A DNA stretch of 64,000 bases from Sphagnum magellanicum (GCA_021904315.1 CM038908.1:13598501-13662500), one strand, 5' to 3'. Shown: positions 1-12,344, counted from the stretch's first letter. Numbers and translations: made by a program. The notes: generated by a model not told the origin, from the letters alone.

Positions 1-1892
1 AATTTGAATCCTTCACAGTATTCATCTTAGCAGAGTTCTTCGGGTCTCCAGTTTCGTTCTCCTGTTTTACATGACCTGCTTTTTTAGGTGTTTCTTGATC
101 CAATTCTGGAGCTGAATGGTCTTGTGTAGTAGTCAGACAACCATTTTCCAGAAAGTAGGTCAAATTGACTGACACACCAGTGGTGGTGCCAACAAAAAGT
201 GGGTCCCAAACAAGTGGTACATCAAATAGGTCCTTCTCTTACACAGGATTCTCATTCATGGGAAGATGCTCCATAAGTATAGCTGCTTTAAATGTTTTCT
301 TTAGTGCAACTCCATGAAGCACCACTGACCTGAACTCAGGTGACAACTATTTAAGTCACTAAAATCATCCAATGATCTCACTGGAAAAGTAGACTAGATG
401 CCACAAATGTGACATTGTAGAAGAAACGAGAGCAATAGGCTGGGTTTTAGATGTTCAGTGTAGACTGAGAAACAAACCAGGTTTACAAATCACCTTTGTG
501 GGTTTGAAGGAGAGCGTTTTGTAATCTTGGTTTCAACAATTGAGAACAAGAAGTTTGGGATAAGTAAGCTGAGGGCACTTGTAACGATCAGAAAGAAGGG
601 TTTGGGGATTCATGTTTCACAGACAGAGATGGAAAGAGAGAAACTTACTCGTAGTTCTTTGAAACAGCTGCTTTTGCCAACTTGAAGGAAGGAAGCATTC
701 ACTGCACTAATCAAACAAATTCTTAGAAAACAGAGACAAAAGCCACCTTACATTAAGAGCAGCCTTGACCATTGGTGCCTTCAATCGAAATGGACTCCAC
801 AGATATCAAGTCCACCTGAAACCCACTTTCCCACACTGAGATCAAGCCTAACAACACTACCATTATGATGCTAGAGGTGATTGTACACACATAAGAAAAT
901 TGTTGTGCAGACAGCAAGTGTCTTGGACCTCAGAGCATTCCTCTCAAGCAGAAATGGAATGCTTGTTCTGTGAAGAATTATTCTGCTTGAGTAGAACCAT
1001 TGCTTCACAGAACAAGAAGCATTCCACTCAAATGAAATGCAAAGCCAGATTTAGTCTCACAGGGTTCATACAATTGCCCAATGCGGTCCTGTGGGTGGGT
1101 TTTGCGAAACACACACACAGGGATCAAGGATCCTCCCACATCTATAGAACAGCATGAGAAACATCACTGTGGTCTTGCAGTTATCTGAAGCACATGCAGG
1201 GGTCATTGTGCAGGGATTGGGGAATCCTACTTCTACAGAACAGCAAGAGAAACATCAATGCCGTTTTGCAGTTATGCATAGCACATGCAGGGATCTAAGG
1301 ATTCTGCATCTGTAGAACAGCAAGAGAAACATCAATGCAGTCTTGCAGTTATGTGAAGCACATGAACAATTGAGGAATCTGACATCTATAGAACAGCAAG
1401 AGAAACATCAATGGAGTCCTGCAGTTTGCAGTTGGTGCAAAGCACATGCAGGGATTAAGGTGTGTGTGTGTGATCATCTTTTTTCTCTTTACCTTAAGAT
1501 GAGTGCAAGCTTCATTGAAAGCTTTCTGGTTCTTGGGTTTCACTGCAACAATGTCATAGGAGCGTAGAACAGAATTTGCAGCATTGAGTGCAGCTGCCTG
1601 CACCATATCTTTGACTGCCACACTGATTCTGCTGAATTGTCTGAAAGGCTGAGCTGCTGGAACCTTAAGCAGCTTCCTGTGAAATTTTGCAGCCTCTGCT
1701 ACTCCAGGTGCCACAGCAATCACAGATGAAAGCCAGTGGTTTGATTCTTGATCTATCAGAGTCAGCCATGATTCCTGTTAGCATGTGATTTGATGCAACT
1801 CCTGTGTAACCCAGTTGTAATGCCATCACCACCACTTCCCTCCTCGTCTGATCCTCCACTCCCTCAAACCCTAAGCTTAGATCATGAAACAT
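1..1892 (-). pseudogene. RPP30: RNase P/MRP protein subunit RPP30 (GAF1-like), broken copy, runs off the left edge
   Basis: RPP30 is a TIM-barrel-like protein subunit of RNase P/MRP, which acts in tRNA and rRNA processing. I rebuilt exons on the minus strand. Exon 1892..1493 starts MFHDLSLGF, has LQLGYTGVASN and FRQFSRISV, and ends SYDIVAVKPKNQKAF..THLK at a GTAAAG donor. Exon 815..752 begins VDLISVE and ends PFRLKAPMVKAALN at GTAAGG. A piece at about 701..649 holds AKAAVSKNY, and exon 329..<1 begins SVVLHGVALKKTFKAA. Splice phases agree at the 1493/815 and 649/329 joins. Lesions are: one extra base near 1729 shifting the frame inside exon 1; loss of roughly 15 bases inside exon 815..752, which changes frame; absence of the conserved middle (about 65 residues) between 752 and 701; and an in-frame TAA at 241..239. 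After that stop the frame stays open to the window edge. The family match rests on remembered conserved blocks. Sequencing error could explain one lesion, not all four. Confidence 0.8.
1141..1460. repeat. Tandem repeat, about 4 units of 76-90 bp
   Basis: Units start near 1141, 1231, 1309 and 1385. Each begins TCTATAGAACAGCAAGAGAA or a close variant, continues with ACATCAATG, TTGCAGTTATG and GCACATGCAGGGAT, then repeats. The array lies in the first intron of the RPP30-like copy, between the exon ending at 1493 and the one starting at 815. Confidence 0.8.
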
Positions 1893-1907
1893 TCTCTCTC
1901 TCAGATG

Positions 1908-2222
1908 TCTCAGATCTCTTTCTGTGTCTGTCTGTCTGTGTGCTTGAGGAGTAAAAGGAATGGAGACATATGTATTGCCTGCTGCTGCTCCAAACTGCAA
2001 ACCCACAACCCCTCTAAAGTTTGTCTGCTTGCTAGAACAAACCCCCAAACCCTAATCGCACACACACACTCTCTCTCTACTCTTTCTGTGTCTGTCTGTC
2101 TACTTGAGGAACAAAGGGAATGGAGACGTAAGTATTGTCTGCAGCTGCTCCAGACTGCAAATCCACAACCCCTCTAAAGTCTCTGTCTGTTTGCGAGAAC
2201 TACAAACCCCCAAACCGTGATC
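1908..2222. repeat. Direct duplication of about 150 bp in the intergenic promoter region
   Basis: Sequence 1908-2058 recurs at 2076-2222 with scattered changes. Both copies have CTTTCTGTGTCTGTCTGTCT, then TTGAGGA, GGAATGGAGAC, a GCTGCTCCA..CTGCAAA stretch, CCACAACCCCTCTAAAGT and ACAAACCCCCAAACC. The first copy carries a telo box (AAACCCTAA, 2047-2055); in the second it has decayed. It lies between the divergent RPP30-like copy and the DAR GTPase gene, so it may be a duplicated promoter or 5' leader. Confidence 0.8.
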
Positions 2223-2667
2223 ACTGCGAAGAAGAAAGCCAAGCCAGGCTACTAATGTGGTAGAGAATCTAGGAACTACAGCAAACTGGTGCTCTCATGT
2301 GGACGTAAGGATCTTTGCGGCCACTTTAGTCGTCCACTCTCACGGAATTTCTCGAGAATTGTCGAGAACTGTCCTCGAGAGCTGTTGAAAATTCTCGAAC
2401 CCTAAGAGAGGAGCACGAGATTGGGTACCCAATTCTTCGATTTCGTTTGTTTATGCTGCCGCATTTTCTTTGGGTTATCGGATCATGATTCCTTTAAGGA
2501 GATAGGGCCAGAGTTGAAGAAGGTGGAGAAGCAGAAGAAGAACAGGAGGAGGAGGAGGAGGAGGAGGAGGAGACCTGAAGGAGTTGCGGAAGCACAAGAA
2601 GCGTAGAAGAAGGGGGAGCAAAGGAGAAACAAGGATTGCAAGAAGCTTGGAGCTCAGGGAGTTGGGA

Positions 2668-4740
2668 ATGGCCACAATGGTTGTTCCTACTTCTGCTCCA
2701 CATGTAGCATCATTGAGGAGCAGCAGCAGCCATGGGCGGCGGCGACAGGATGGTAGTAGAAGGGCGGCTTCTGTTGCGCTCCTCTCAGCTGCCACAACTT
2801 CCAATTGCTCCTCGCTTGCTTCTTCTCTCCAGGAGACAAGAGGCGTCTCTTCTTCTTCTTCAAAACTCAGGTTTCTTTCCTCACTAATACTCCATCCTAT
2901 CCTACTGCTCTCTCCTCCCTTGGATGTGATTTTCCTGTTGCGTAAAAAGTTCTTGCTAGCCCCCCTCCCTCCTTCACATTCAGTGTGAGATCTCAATGTT
3001 TGTTGCATCATCACCTTGTTGTGGCTGTTGTTGTTTAGATGGTTGCAAGGAAGAGAAGGGAAGCAGCTGCAGGAAAAGCTACAAAACAAAAGAAATCCAG
3101 CAATCAAGGAGCTTCAAAGGCAGTCATCAAGGACACAGCTTCTTCTTCTGCAGTGCGAGGCACACAGGAGCTCAAGATGGAAGCAAATGGGCTGGTTGAG
3201 AAACTCAGCTGTGCCATCATCACTAGGAGCTTTCAGCTCCATAAGAACCCATCCCTCAAAGAGACCCAATTCTGTAAGCTCTTTTGCACATTCAACAACC
3301 AAATCAGAAAAGAGGAGGGAGAGCTTGATCTTTGGAAGTATATATATGTAGGTATGATTTTCCTGCTTGCAGACAGAATGGGTGATCCCCATTCATGTGC
3401 ATCCAGACTGTGCAAGCAAACATGGGCTCCATTGAGCCACGTGCGGCAAATCTTGCATGGGTGCCAAATCTTGAGTGAATGGAAAATCAAAAGTTCTTTC
3501 TTCATGTGAAGTTAGAAATCTTCTCCTCTTTTGCTGTTCTACCATTGGTTTTCTCAACTCTTTAGACTGAGATAAACCTATGAGTGTGGTGGGGGTTTTG
3601 GGTTTTCTACCAAGAGCTCCACCTTGTTCTTCATAGTCTTTTAGGGGTTTTTTGCTGGAATTGGATATGACTGAGAGCTTCAGCTTTCTTTCAATGTGGT
3701 CAGGTGTGGCCAAGTTTGAGTTTTGAGGCCTAATTTACTGATCCAAATCTTTTGCTTGCCAGAAGCCAAGAAAAGCAGGTCTTAGGGCAGCAGCAAGTTT
3801 GCAGAAGAATGGAGGCACCATTTCTGCTCTGTTGGACACCAGAAGTGACGAGGAGTGGGACACTCTAGGGTCTGACATAGCTTACCTTACGAGATCAGCC
3901 AGGCTTGTGCAATGGTACCCGGGTCACATTGCCAAAGCTGAGAGATTGCTGAAGGAGCAGCTCAAATTGATGGATGTTGTAATTGAAGTCCGGGATGCCC
4001 GGATCCCCATTGCAACAACTCATCCAGAGATTGACACCTGGATTGGTGACAGGATGAGAATCTTGGTCCTAAATCGGGAGGACATGATATCGAGCTCTGA
4101 TAAGAATGCTTGGACACACTATTACATAAAGCAAGGGATCCACCCTGTCTTTACAGATGGACGACGAGGGGCTGGGAGCATGAAACTGGCAAGGATGGCA
4201 AAATCTGTAGCTGTTGATATCAATGTGAAGAGAAAAGCAAAAGGCCTTCTCCCTCGCAATGTGAGGGCTGCTGTAGTTGGGTACCCTAATGTGGGAAAAT
4301 CATCAATCATAAACCGCCTACTCAAGCGAAAGATGTGTGAAACAGCTCCCCGGCCAGGAGTTACCAAAAGCTTGAAATGGGCCAGAGTTGCTGATGGATT
4401 AGACCTTCTAGATGCACCGGGTGTTTTGCCAATGCAGATTCTAGATCAAGCTGGGGCAACAAGGTTAGCAATCTGCAATGATATTGGTGAGAATTCATAT
4501 GCGGTGGCAGGAGTTGCAGCAGTTTTAGTCGAGATGATCAAGAGGATGCCAACTGCAGGGCCTGGGGTCTTGGAGATGAGGTACAAGATGAGTGTGGGGG
4601 ATATGACAGGTGAGGCTTTCTTGGAGGAGCTTGCACAGCTGTTGTTCCAGGGGGATGTGAATCAGGCTGCATACCGGGTATTGCGGGATTATCGAGTAGG
4701 CAAGTTTGGGTGGATTGCTCTCGAAAGGCCTCCTTCTTAG
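2668..4740 (+). CDS. DAR GTPase 3-like plastid ribosome-assembly GTPase (YlqF/RbgA family), 3 exons suggested
   Basis: Circularly permuted GTPase of the YlqF/RbgA family, whose bacterial members act in late 50S subunit assembly. The secure part is the last exon 3763..4740 (325 codons plus stop). In order it has the family-typical VQWYPGHIAKAE, DVVIEVRDARIP, a G4 motif in the form NRED, then G1 GYPNVGKSSI, a G2-region PRPGVTK and G3 DAPG, and ends ALERPPS. The motif order G4-G1-G2-G3 marks the permutation. A Ser/Ala/Arg-rich transit-like leader starts MATMVVPTSA at 2668 and runs to a CAG/GTTTCT donor at 2870. A second exon probably begins at 3039 after TTTAG (MVARKRREAAAGKATKQKK). Joining 2870 to 3039 directly gives a different frame from that Lys/Ala-rich reading, and the exon 2 donor is unclear (a GTAGGT at 3348 keeps phase 0 into 3763). 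The 5' end is therefore provisional. A GGA/AGG run at 2545-2573 lies upstream. Confidence 0.88.
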
Positions 4741-5938
4741 ATCTGATTAGACAAATCCGCAGGTGATGGATCTAGACTTTTGGTCTCTGTTGTATTATGG
4801 CTCAATTCTTGAATTCAAACCCCCTGTTGCAAAACAGATTCACTGCACAGAGTTCCCCACTTTTGATTCACATTGCAAGTGGAAATGTCAGAACCCAACT
4901 GGAACCAGCACATGACCACCAGTTCCCACCTAGGGAAAAGCCTGAAGAAGTACCTGACAAGACACCAGGGTCCAGAATTGGTTAAGTGTAGTGTAAGTGT
5001 GAGGCCATGTGCTTTACCAGAATCTGACATAAACTTTATATGCAATAGTGGGTTCACAAATCTATTTCCCAATTCCCCAAATTGTGTTGTTTGGTGTTTT
5101 TTTTGCAATATATCCATTTTTAGATTATCATTGAATTGTTTTAGGGCTAGGGTTTAATGTTTTGAGCAAGTCTTTTTGGTATCTCTCTCACTTCACCTTC
5201 TTTCTACCTCTTTTTAACCTAATAGGTATTCAACAGACATCCAATTGGACTACTGTGCACCAATTGCTTCACAAGTTTTCTTGTTTCATGTATCATGCCG
5301 TGGGTTTTTTTACATTGTGATTTAAAATTCAACAAGACCAAAACTTATCATTGGGAATTGGATCATGGAGACATGTGAAAAAAATGTGGCCACATGGTTA
5401 TAGCTATTAAGTTATAAATTAGGGTTGAGAAGAATGGTTAGGTGGACAACACAGTTGGGAAGGAAATTTTTTCCATAGCTTGGAACTTGGTGCTTAATGG
5501 TGTTGCAAGTTGGACATAAAGGAATTTGATGCATAAAATCAGAGACTTGGAAAGAGAAACTTGCATTGTATTTGTGTTGATGAGAACAAAAAGAACAAGA
5601 TTCAAACTTGTTTGTCGATGGGTATATGTAAGATTGTGCCCAACAAATTGCCATACTGAATTCACAATTGCTAGCTTGAAACATGATATTTGGAAATGGA
5701 GCCATGTATCAAACTTTTAGAAGATTATTTGTTGGATCTATAAACACAATTGTCATTATGAAAAAACCTTCGGATTCCAAGTTTGCAATATTTTGTCATG
5801 TGTTTTGTGAAGATTTCGAATGAGATTAGAGAACAATTTTGAAATAAATAGATATGGTTTGGGGATAAAAACATGACAATAATGAGACATTTTCCATTAT
5901 GATCTTTTGAAATGTTTTGTTGATGGGTAGGTAAAAGC
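4741..5938. other. Intergenic, no gene seen
   Basis: AT-rich spacer holding the 3' end of the DAR GTPase transcript and the promoter of the kinase gene. Short open frames on both strands show no recognisable family and no splice pattern. Confidence 0.6.
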
Positions 5939-8491
5939 ATGATAAGCAAAGGAAACTCTCTAAAAGCAGGCAACAAATATGATAAGGACAAATCTGAACA
6001 AGTGGCGGGCATTGTTCATGCCCTAAAAGAAGGTGCAAGGAAAAAGTTGAAACCTGGAGAAAACCTAACATCCTCGGTGTTGCAAAGGCCAACTGATAAT
6101 TTGAAGAGCTTATACATCTTGGGGAAGAAGCTTGGTCAAGGACAATTTGGTGTAACATATTTGTGCACGGAAAAGACGACGGGTAAAGAATATGCTTGCA
6201 AAACTATCGCCAAAAGAAAACTAATTTGCCAGGCTGATGTGGATGATGTTAGGCGTGAAGTCCACATTATGCATCACTTGTCCGGGCATCCCAACATTGT
6301 CACAATTAAAGGGGCATATGAGGACGTAAGTGCGGTGCATTTGGTAATGGAGTTATGTGCGGGAGGAGAATTATTTGAACGCATTGTTAAAAAGGGACAT
6401 TACAGTGAAGCAAAGGCTTCCGAACTAGCACGAACTATAGTGGATGTTGTTGAGGCTTGTCATTCTTTAGGGGTAATGCATCGAGACTTGAAGCCTGAAA
6501 ACTTTTTGTTACTTAACCAAAATGAAAACTCCGTAATGAAAGCTACTGATTTTGGGTTGTCAATTTTTTTTAAACCGGGTGAAACCTTCAAAGATGTTGT
6601 AGGGAGCCCGTACTATGTAGCTCCGGAGGTGCTTCGTAAGCATTATGGTATTGAAGCCGATATTTGGAGTGCTGGGGTCATTATTTACATTCTCTTATGC
6701 GGGGTTCCACCATTTTGGGCTGATAATGAGCAAGGGATTTTTGAAAATGTTAGAAAAGCTGAATTTGATCTTGAATCTGAACCTTGGCCAAACATATCGG
6801 AAAGTGCCAAAGATTTGATCCGAAAAATGCTGAACCCAAGTCGGGTGAGACGTTTGAAAGCTCATGAAGTGTTGAGTCACCCATGGATACACGAAGAGGG
6901 TGTCGCTCCTGATAAGCCCATGGATTCAGCTGTACAATCTCGACTCAAACAATTTTCCGCCATGAACAAACTTAAGAAGCTTGCGATTCGAGTTATAGCG
7001 GAATCCATGTCAGAGGAAGAAATAGTAGGTTTGAAAGAGATGTTTAAGACAATCGACACTGATAGTAGCGGTGCTATTAGTTTTGAAGAATTAAAAGAAG
7101 GTCTCAAAAAAGTTGGTTCGAATCTAACGGAGGCCGACATTCGAGACCTCATGGATGCTGCTGATATCGATCAAAATGGAACCATTGATTATGGAGAATT
7201 TTTGGCTGCAACGTTACATATGAATAAGGTCAATCGCGAGGAAAATTTGTTTGCAGCTTTTAAGTTTTTGGACAAGGATAATAGTGGGTACATCACGATT
7301 GATGAGCTTCAACAAGCATGCATGCAATACAACATGGGCGATATCCGAATTGAAGATTTGATCAGAGATGTGGACCAAGACAATGATGGACGCCTTGACT
7401 ACCATGAGTTTGTGGCAATGATGCGCAAAGGAAATGAAGATGCTTCTCAAACAACACGAACCAACTCGCTTTTCTTTGAGGTTTGTTTTGTTTCTTTAAT
7501 TTCCCCATAACACATTATTTGACTTATAAAGGTGTGGTTGATAAAAATATTTTGAAAATTTTAATATATTTTATGGTGTGTTGCATCTCATTTTAGATTG
7601 ATGTTCTATTTGTTTCTACCGAACATACGTTAAATTCTTTATGTCAAATTAAAAGTATCTCAATAATCAAACTCATTGATATGTTGGGGTCAAAGTTTAT
7701 TGAATTTTGGAAAAGACTCAACATTATTAAAAGTACACAAGATTATGTTTTTGGATTTTTAAGTCAATGGCCAAATAGAGGTCAACACAATAAGATACAG
7801 ATTAATTTGAAATTAATGGACACAATATGAAAAATCATTGAAATAATTTAAATCTGAAATACTGTTTTGTTATGGGAGATTAGAGATTATGTAATGTGAA
7901 TTTTCATATCACTTTGTTGGTCATTTGTCACATTAGCACATCATGATGCTGCATGAATCAATTGATTGCTTCCAACAAAAAGTTTTATGATATGAAAAAC
8001 TTCATTCTTTAAATTATAAATGTGATCTTGGCCAATATATTTTGTTCACATGATTAATTGGCATTTCGTAATTTGAACATGACACACAAGATGTTAAAAT
8101 ATGCATATAATTTATATGTTAGATTACACAAAATGCACAAAGTTGAAATGATGATTTCATTGTGTCAACTTTGCAATATCAGTGAAAATGTCCTCACCAA
8201 GTTTAAGTGAAAACTACACCAAAAAATAAGTTATGACATACAAGTTTGTGCAGAAACCCATTCTTTATTAACATCATGGAATTGCAATATAATGCATAAG
8301 TAATAAGTATAACTATTGTTTAAATATCCTACCTTTATAAAAACACATGACTAATTCTTCCCTTTTTTCATTATTTACTATATGCATTATGAAGTTGTAT
8401 AATAAAGATATGTATTTGTTATTGGCAGGCCATTCAACCTACAAAGCCAAAAGCCAAATTGCCAATGGATAATTTGGATTGGATGGGCTAA
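5939..8491 (+). CDS. Calcium-dependent protein kinase (CDPK/CPK), 534 aa, two exons
   Basis: Ser/Thr kinase activated directly by calcium through a calmodulin-like tail. Exon 1 5939..7480 (514 codons) joins in phase 0 across intron 7481..8428 to exon 2 8429..8491, which ends LDWMG then TAA. The kinase domain starts near residue 60: glycine loop GQGQFGVTY, catalytic Lys88 in [12 protein letters not shown] with Asp183, DFG with Asp204, [10 protein letters not shown] junction/autoinhibitory segment follows ([17 protein letters not shown]). Four EF-hands follow with loops [36 protein letters not shown] and [12 protein letters not shown]; all keep acidic positions 1 and 12, so all four look able to bind calcium. 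The first ATG has an in-frame TGA shortly upstream. The N-terminus is MISKG, not MG, so no N-myristoylation signal is visible unless a 5' exon was missed. Many plant CDPK genes carry several introns in the kinase and EF-hand regions; here there is only one, near the 3' end. Confidence 0.96.
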
Positions 8492-9305
8492 TTAAACGAT
8501 GATGGGTTTATGTATACTTGTATCAATACATATATTTCACACAATGTATTTTCATTGTATTACACATTATATCATCATGCCTTTGAATTGCTCCAACATT
8601 ATCATATTTGCATTTTTTATTGATTTTTGAATAATCATCACGATTGCCTTCAAACCAAAAAAGACATGATTTAAATTTATGAATGGCCAATGTGTTTTGC
8701 TATGACAAATCTTGGCAATTTACCAAAAAATGGTGTGATACTCTGAACATACAATAAACATTGTTATGTAAATTGGAAATGTATGGTGCTTAATGTAAAT
8801 TAATAACTAAAATAGTAAAATATAACAACTTATATGGTATTATGAGCTAAACAGTTTTAGTCCTAGCTCTTTATTTGGGATTGACATGGAATCCTATAGG
8901 ACACAAAAATGTCATTAATTGTACTTAATGGTGAGTATTATGGCCCACAAAAACAATATTTGGTAAGAATCCATAGTACTATTTGTGCCAAAAATTTGAA
9001 TAAATATAGTGGCAACTTAATCCCAAAAGAAGAATTAGTACAATTTCAATCTTTGCAATGCCATATAAAAATAAACTATGATTTTGTTAATATGCTTTTT
9101 TCAATTCTTGATATTTAAATTTGCAATTTGCTAAACTGGAATTGGTCAATATGGTTTTGCATTACCAGTAACAATGAAAATTGTTTTTTTCCCTAATGAA
9201 GGTTTTCAAATGTGTTGACAAGTTTAAAAAACGATTTCCAACCTTTTGAGAAATTTTCTTGGGGAGAAAAGTTCACTAAGTTTCAACTGAGATTTTAGTT
9301 TTGGG
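8492..9305. other. Intergenic, no gene seen
   Basis: AT-rich spacer after the kinase gene, presumably including its 3' UTR. Only short chance open frames. Confidence 0.6.
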
Positions 9306-9708
9306 ACAATAAAGTTATCTGTAAAGTCAGGAAAAGTTGGCACCGGAACCCCGTGTTTGGTCACATACGAGACAAAGTTGAAAAAAACAGTGAAAAAAAG
9401 TACACTGGGCATAAACGGAATTCAAGGGGGACTGAGACTCAGATTAGCACCACATTTGCTGCCCATCCGAGTTCAGCCTGTCCCTTTTTTTTCTCAACCA
9501 CCTTCAACCAATCACTGCTGCTGCTTTGTGTACTGTATCTATAAATGCTCTCAAGCCTCTTGCATTTAATCCTGAGTCTGAGCATTTCATAATGTTATTT
9601 AATAAAATTTCATGACTTTGCCGACAACTGTCGAGAGGGGATGAAGCATCAAATGAGGAGTGCAACTCAGGCCCAACTAGGCACGACTTTACGGATAACT
9701 TTAATGTT
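9306..9708. mobile_element. MITE-like non-autonomous DNA element, copy 1
   Basis: About 400 bp bounded by terminal inverted repeats. The left end reads AAAGTTATCTGTAAAGTC (9311-9328). The right end GACTTTACGGATAACTTT (9685-9702) is its reverse complement with one mismatch. A few more outer bases (ACAATA against the complement of TAATGTT) also pair approximately. There is no coding capacity. A second, diverged copy in the same orientation lies at 56,435-56,826. I could not settle the target-site duplication, so the superfamily is open. Confidence 0.75.
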
Positions 9709-12340
9709 TCATTAGCTTTCTACTATTTGGACAAATTTATAAAACCTTGTCACCAATTAGTGACAAATCTTTCTTGCAATACTCGCTAATGATGATACAT
9801 CATTTTAAAATTAAAAAATGCTATGTTCAATTTATATCGTTTAAATAAATAATAAATTATTCATTTGAAAAAAAATCCAGTTGTATTTCAAAACCTAAAT
9901 ATTTTGATCAGATTGTTTAGACAAATAGTAACATCAAGAATTTGGAAAGAACTTAAAACTTTGGCACTTGACAAGTTGCATTATTTCAAACATTTCACTG
10001 AAATCTCAGTGAAATCTCATTAGCTAATGTTGTTGGAGACTGTTTTGACCTCATGAGAGCTAAATCATAATTAAGTATGTTTGAAAAATATTAGTTATTG
10101 TCATCTTTCACAAAAATGCAAATGTGACTAACTTGTATTAGTTCAAAACTGGAAAGTGCAAATGTTGAATGTTGTCTTGTTTCAATTCTAAATCATATTG
10201 AGATGAGTGAGATGGCCATTAATAGATTGAAGAGGTTGGAAAATTTTGATTGGAAAACTATATGTCAATTCTTACATGGTAGAATATCATATGGTCCAAC
10301 CTTGTGTTATAATTTGAACCTTGTGTTATAGTTCGAGGATGATGGTTACACAGATCATTAAGAGGATCTCCACCATAACACACCAAAGGCCCCTTCAATG
10401 ACAACCTATGTTTGTTGAAGAAGATGACACTATTGAGGCTCCCATCGCTTGCCGACCCTAAAATCAGGACTTTGAGCTCCCCTATTTGACAACAAGGTGT
10501 TCTATGTTGAGTTCATCTAGAGTCCTGCTACTTGTGTAGATGAAGGATGTAATGAACCTAAACTTCCCTCATTTAGTTATGTGATTTTTTATTCAGGAAA
10601 CTTGCTATTTATGCTGGGGAATGGGCCCTTCATGGCTGATTTTGATGGGGTTTTGCACACCATGCTCACCTGTTGCCTCATGAATTTATTTTTGCATTGC
10701 CGGATTGGCCACCAAGGGCCTATTCTCTAGTATCAGAAATTGTTGAAAAATCAAGTTGAGTTCAATGGTGATGAGTTCATAACTTGTGACTTTACTACTT
10801 TTTCGCTTCCTTTGGAAACAACCCATGTGAAAAAAGCCAACTTTGACACAAGCATGACATCAAAGGCATATATCATAATATAAATAATAATTTTTGCCCA
10901 TGCCTACTACATTTCAGCATAAGGTGCTTTAAGCTCCTAGTTCATATAAGATTCATTATATCCACGTTACCTAGGTCACACCTTTTGTAGTAACATATTG
11001 TCACAAGCATAAGAAATGTGTTTTTTTGGGTGGTGCATTTTGCCACTGCTATGCCAAAAAAAACCAAAAAAATTAAAATTGAAATGTTTGGTCAGAGGTG
11101 GTTAATAAAAAAAAAGAAATTTCAAAACAAAAGAGGGAAATTTTGGTTTTTCAGGAAATTTTGTCACTTTTTGAAAAAGCTTTTTAGACACTTTTGTAAT
11201 TTTTTTTGCCAATACATGCTAAATCTAGCTTGGTATGTTTCCTACCTACTCCTACATCAGAAAAAAGAAAAAAAAAAGGGAAAGAAAACTATGTACATAA
11301 GGCACAATGATACAACCAAAGAAAAAATCAATAGGCAATTTCAACACATTGGAATTTGGATCTCTTTTGAACTACAAAGTTAGTTCCTACTATGTTCACA
11401 CTTCAGACTAATTACGAGTTTTATAAAAACTAGAAGTTCACAGCTGTTTTTCCAATTATTGTATAAAAAACCAATAATTAATTATTTTGAAAGAATATCT
11501 TGCCCGGTTGATTGTATGCCCTAATCCAATAACAACAGTAAATACGAAAATGTAGATGGTAACCATGTGGTTTTGCTGACCATAAGAAATCATCACACCC
11601 TCTTTACCTACTTTCCCCATGTCCTAATTTAATGGCCTAAATAAGTTCCTTATAGGCATGTACTTAGCATTCATGTAAAATTTGAAACCTCATGCCCACC
11701 TATTCACAAGGACTTCAAACACTAGGGGGTCACCTACATGTCTACAAAAATGACATTGGTCTAAGATTATATGTTTAAAAAATTAATTTGGAAAGAAACA
11801 AGGATTTATTTTTTTGAGTTTTTATTAAACACTTTTTAAATTTTATTTTTTTGAAATTGTTCTATATCTATAAATGATTTTAAATATTCATCAATTACCA
11901 CAAATTACCACAGTTACAAATAAACATGGATGGACACTACCACTCATCCCATTTATAATTATGCAACAGCATAATAACTTCTGACCACAATGGGTACCCA
12001 GAAAGTACAGAGACAACCCCCTTTGAGACCGAGACCACAAGTCAATAAGTCAATTGTAACATGGATCAAAGGCTATTAGGAGGCAAAGATTGATAACCAG
12101 GGTGTTGACCTATGAATGAACCTTCCACATGCAGCTACCTACTTAGTAGCCACTATGTGACTTAGTACCTATCCACTAAACACTTACATTATACATATGA
12201 TCCAGCGGTGCTTAATATATGATCTTGCACAATAAAATTGGCTGAAGAAAAGTCAAAATATGTGGGTTTGACTGAGGAAAATGGTTTTGGCTCAGCAAAA
12301 GTGTACAGCTTGCGGTGGCTGGTAAAAGTAGTAGCAACAT
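9709..12340. other. Intergenic, no gene seen
   Basis: AT-rich sequence with scattered A and T runs. The stretch 10,330-10,800 is less AT-rich and may be an old transposon fragment, but I recognise no domain. The open frame at 11,018-11,383 is Lys/Phe-rich low complexity from A/T runs. Confidence 0.5.
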
Positions 12341-12344
12341 TGTG

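Noticed and set aside
2475..3107. 210-codon minus-strand frame
   Set aside because: Shadow of the DAR GTPase 5' exons, with Pro/Leu/Ser runs from the GGA repeat.
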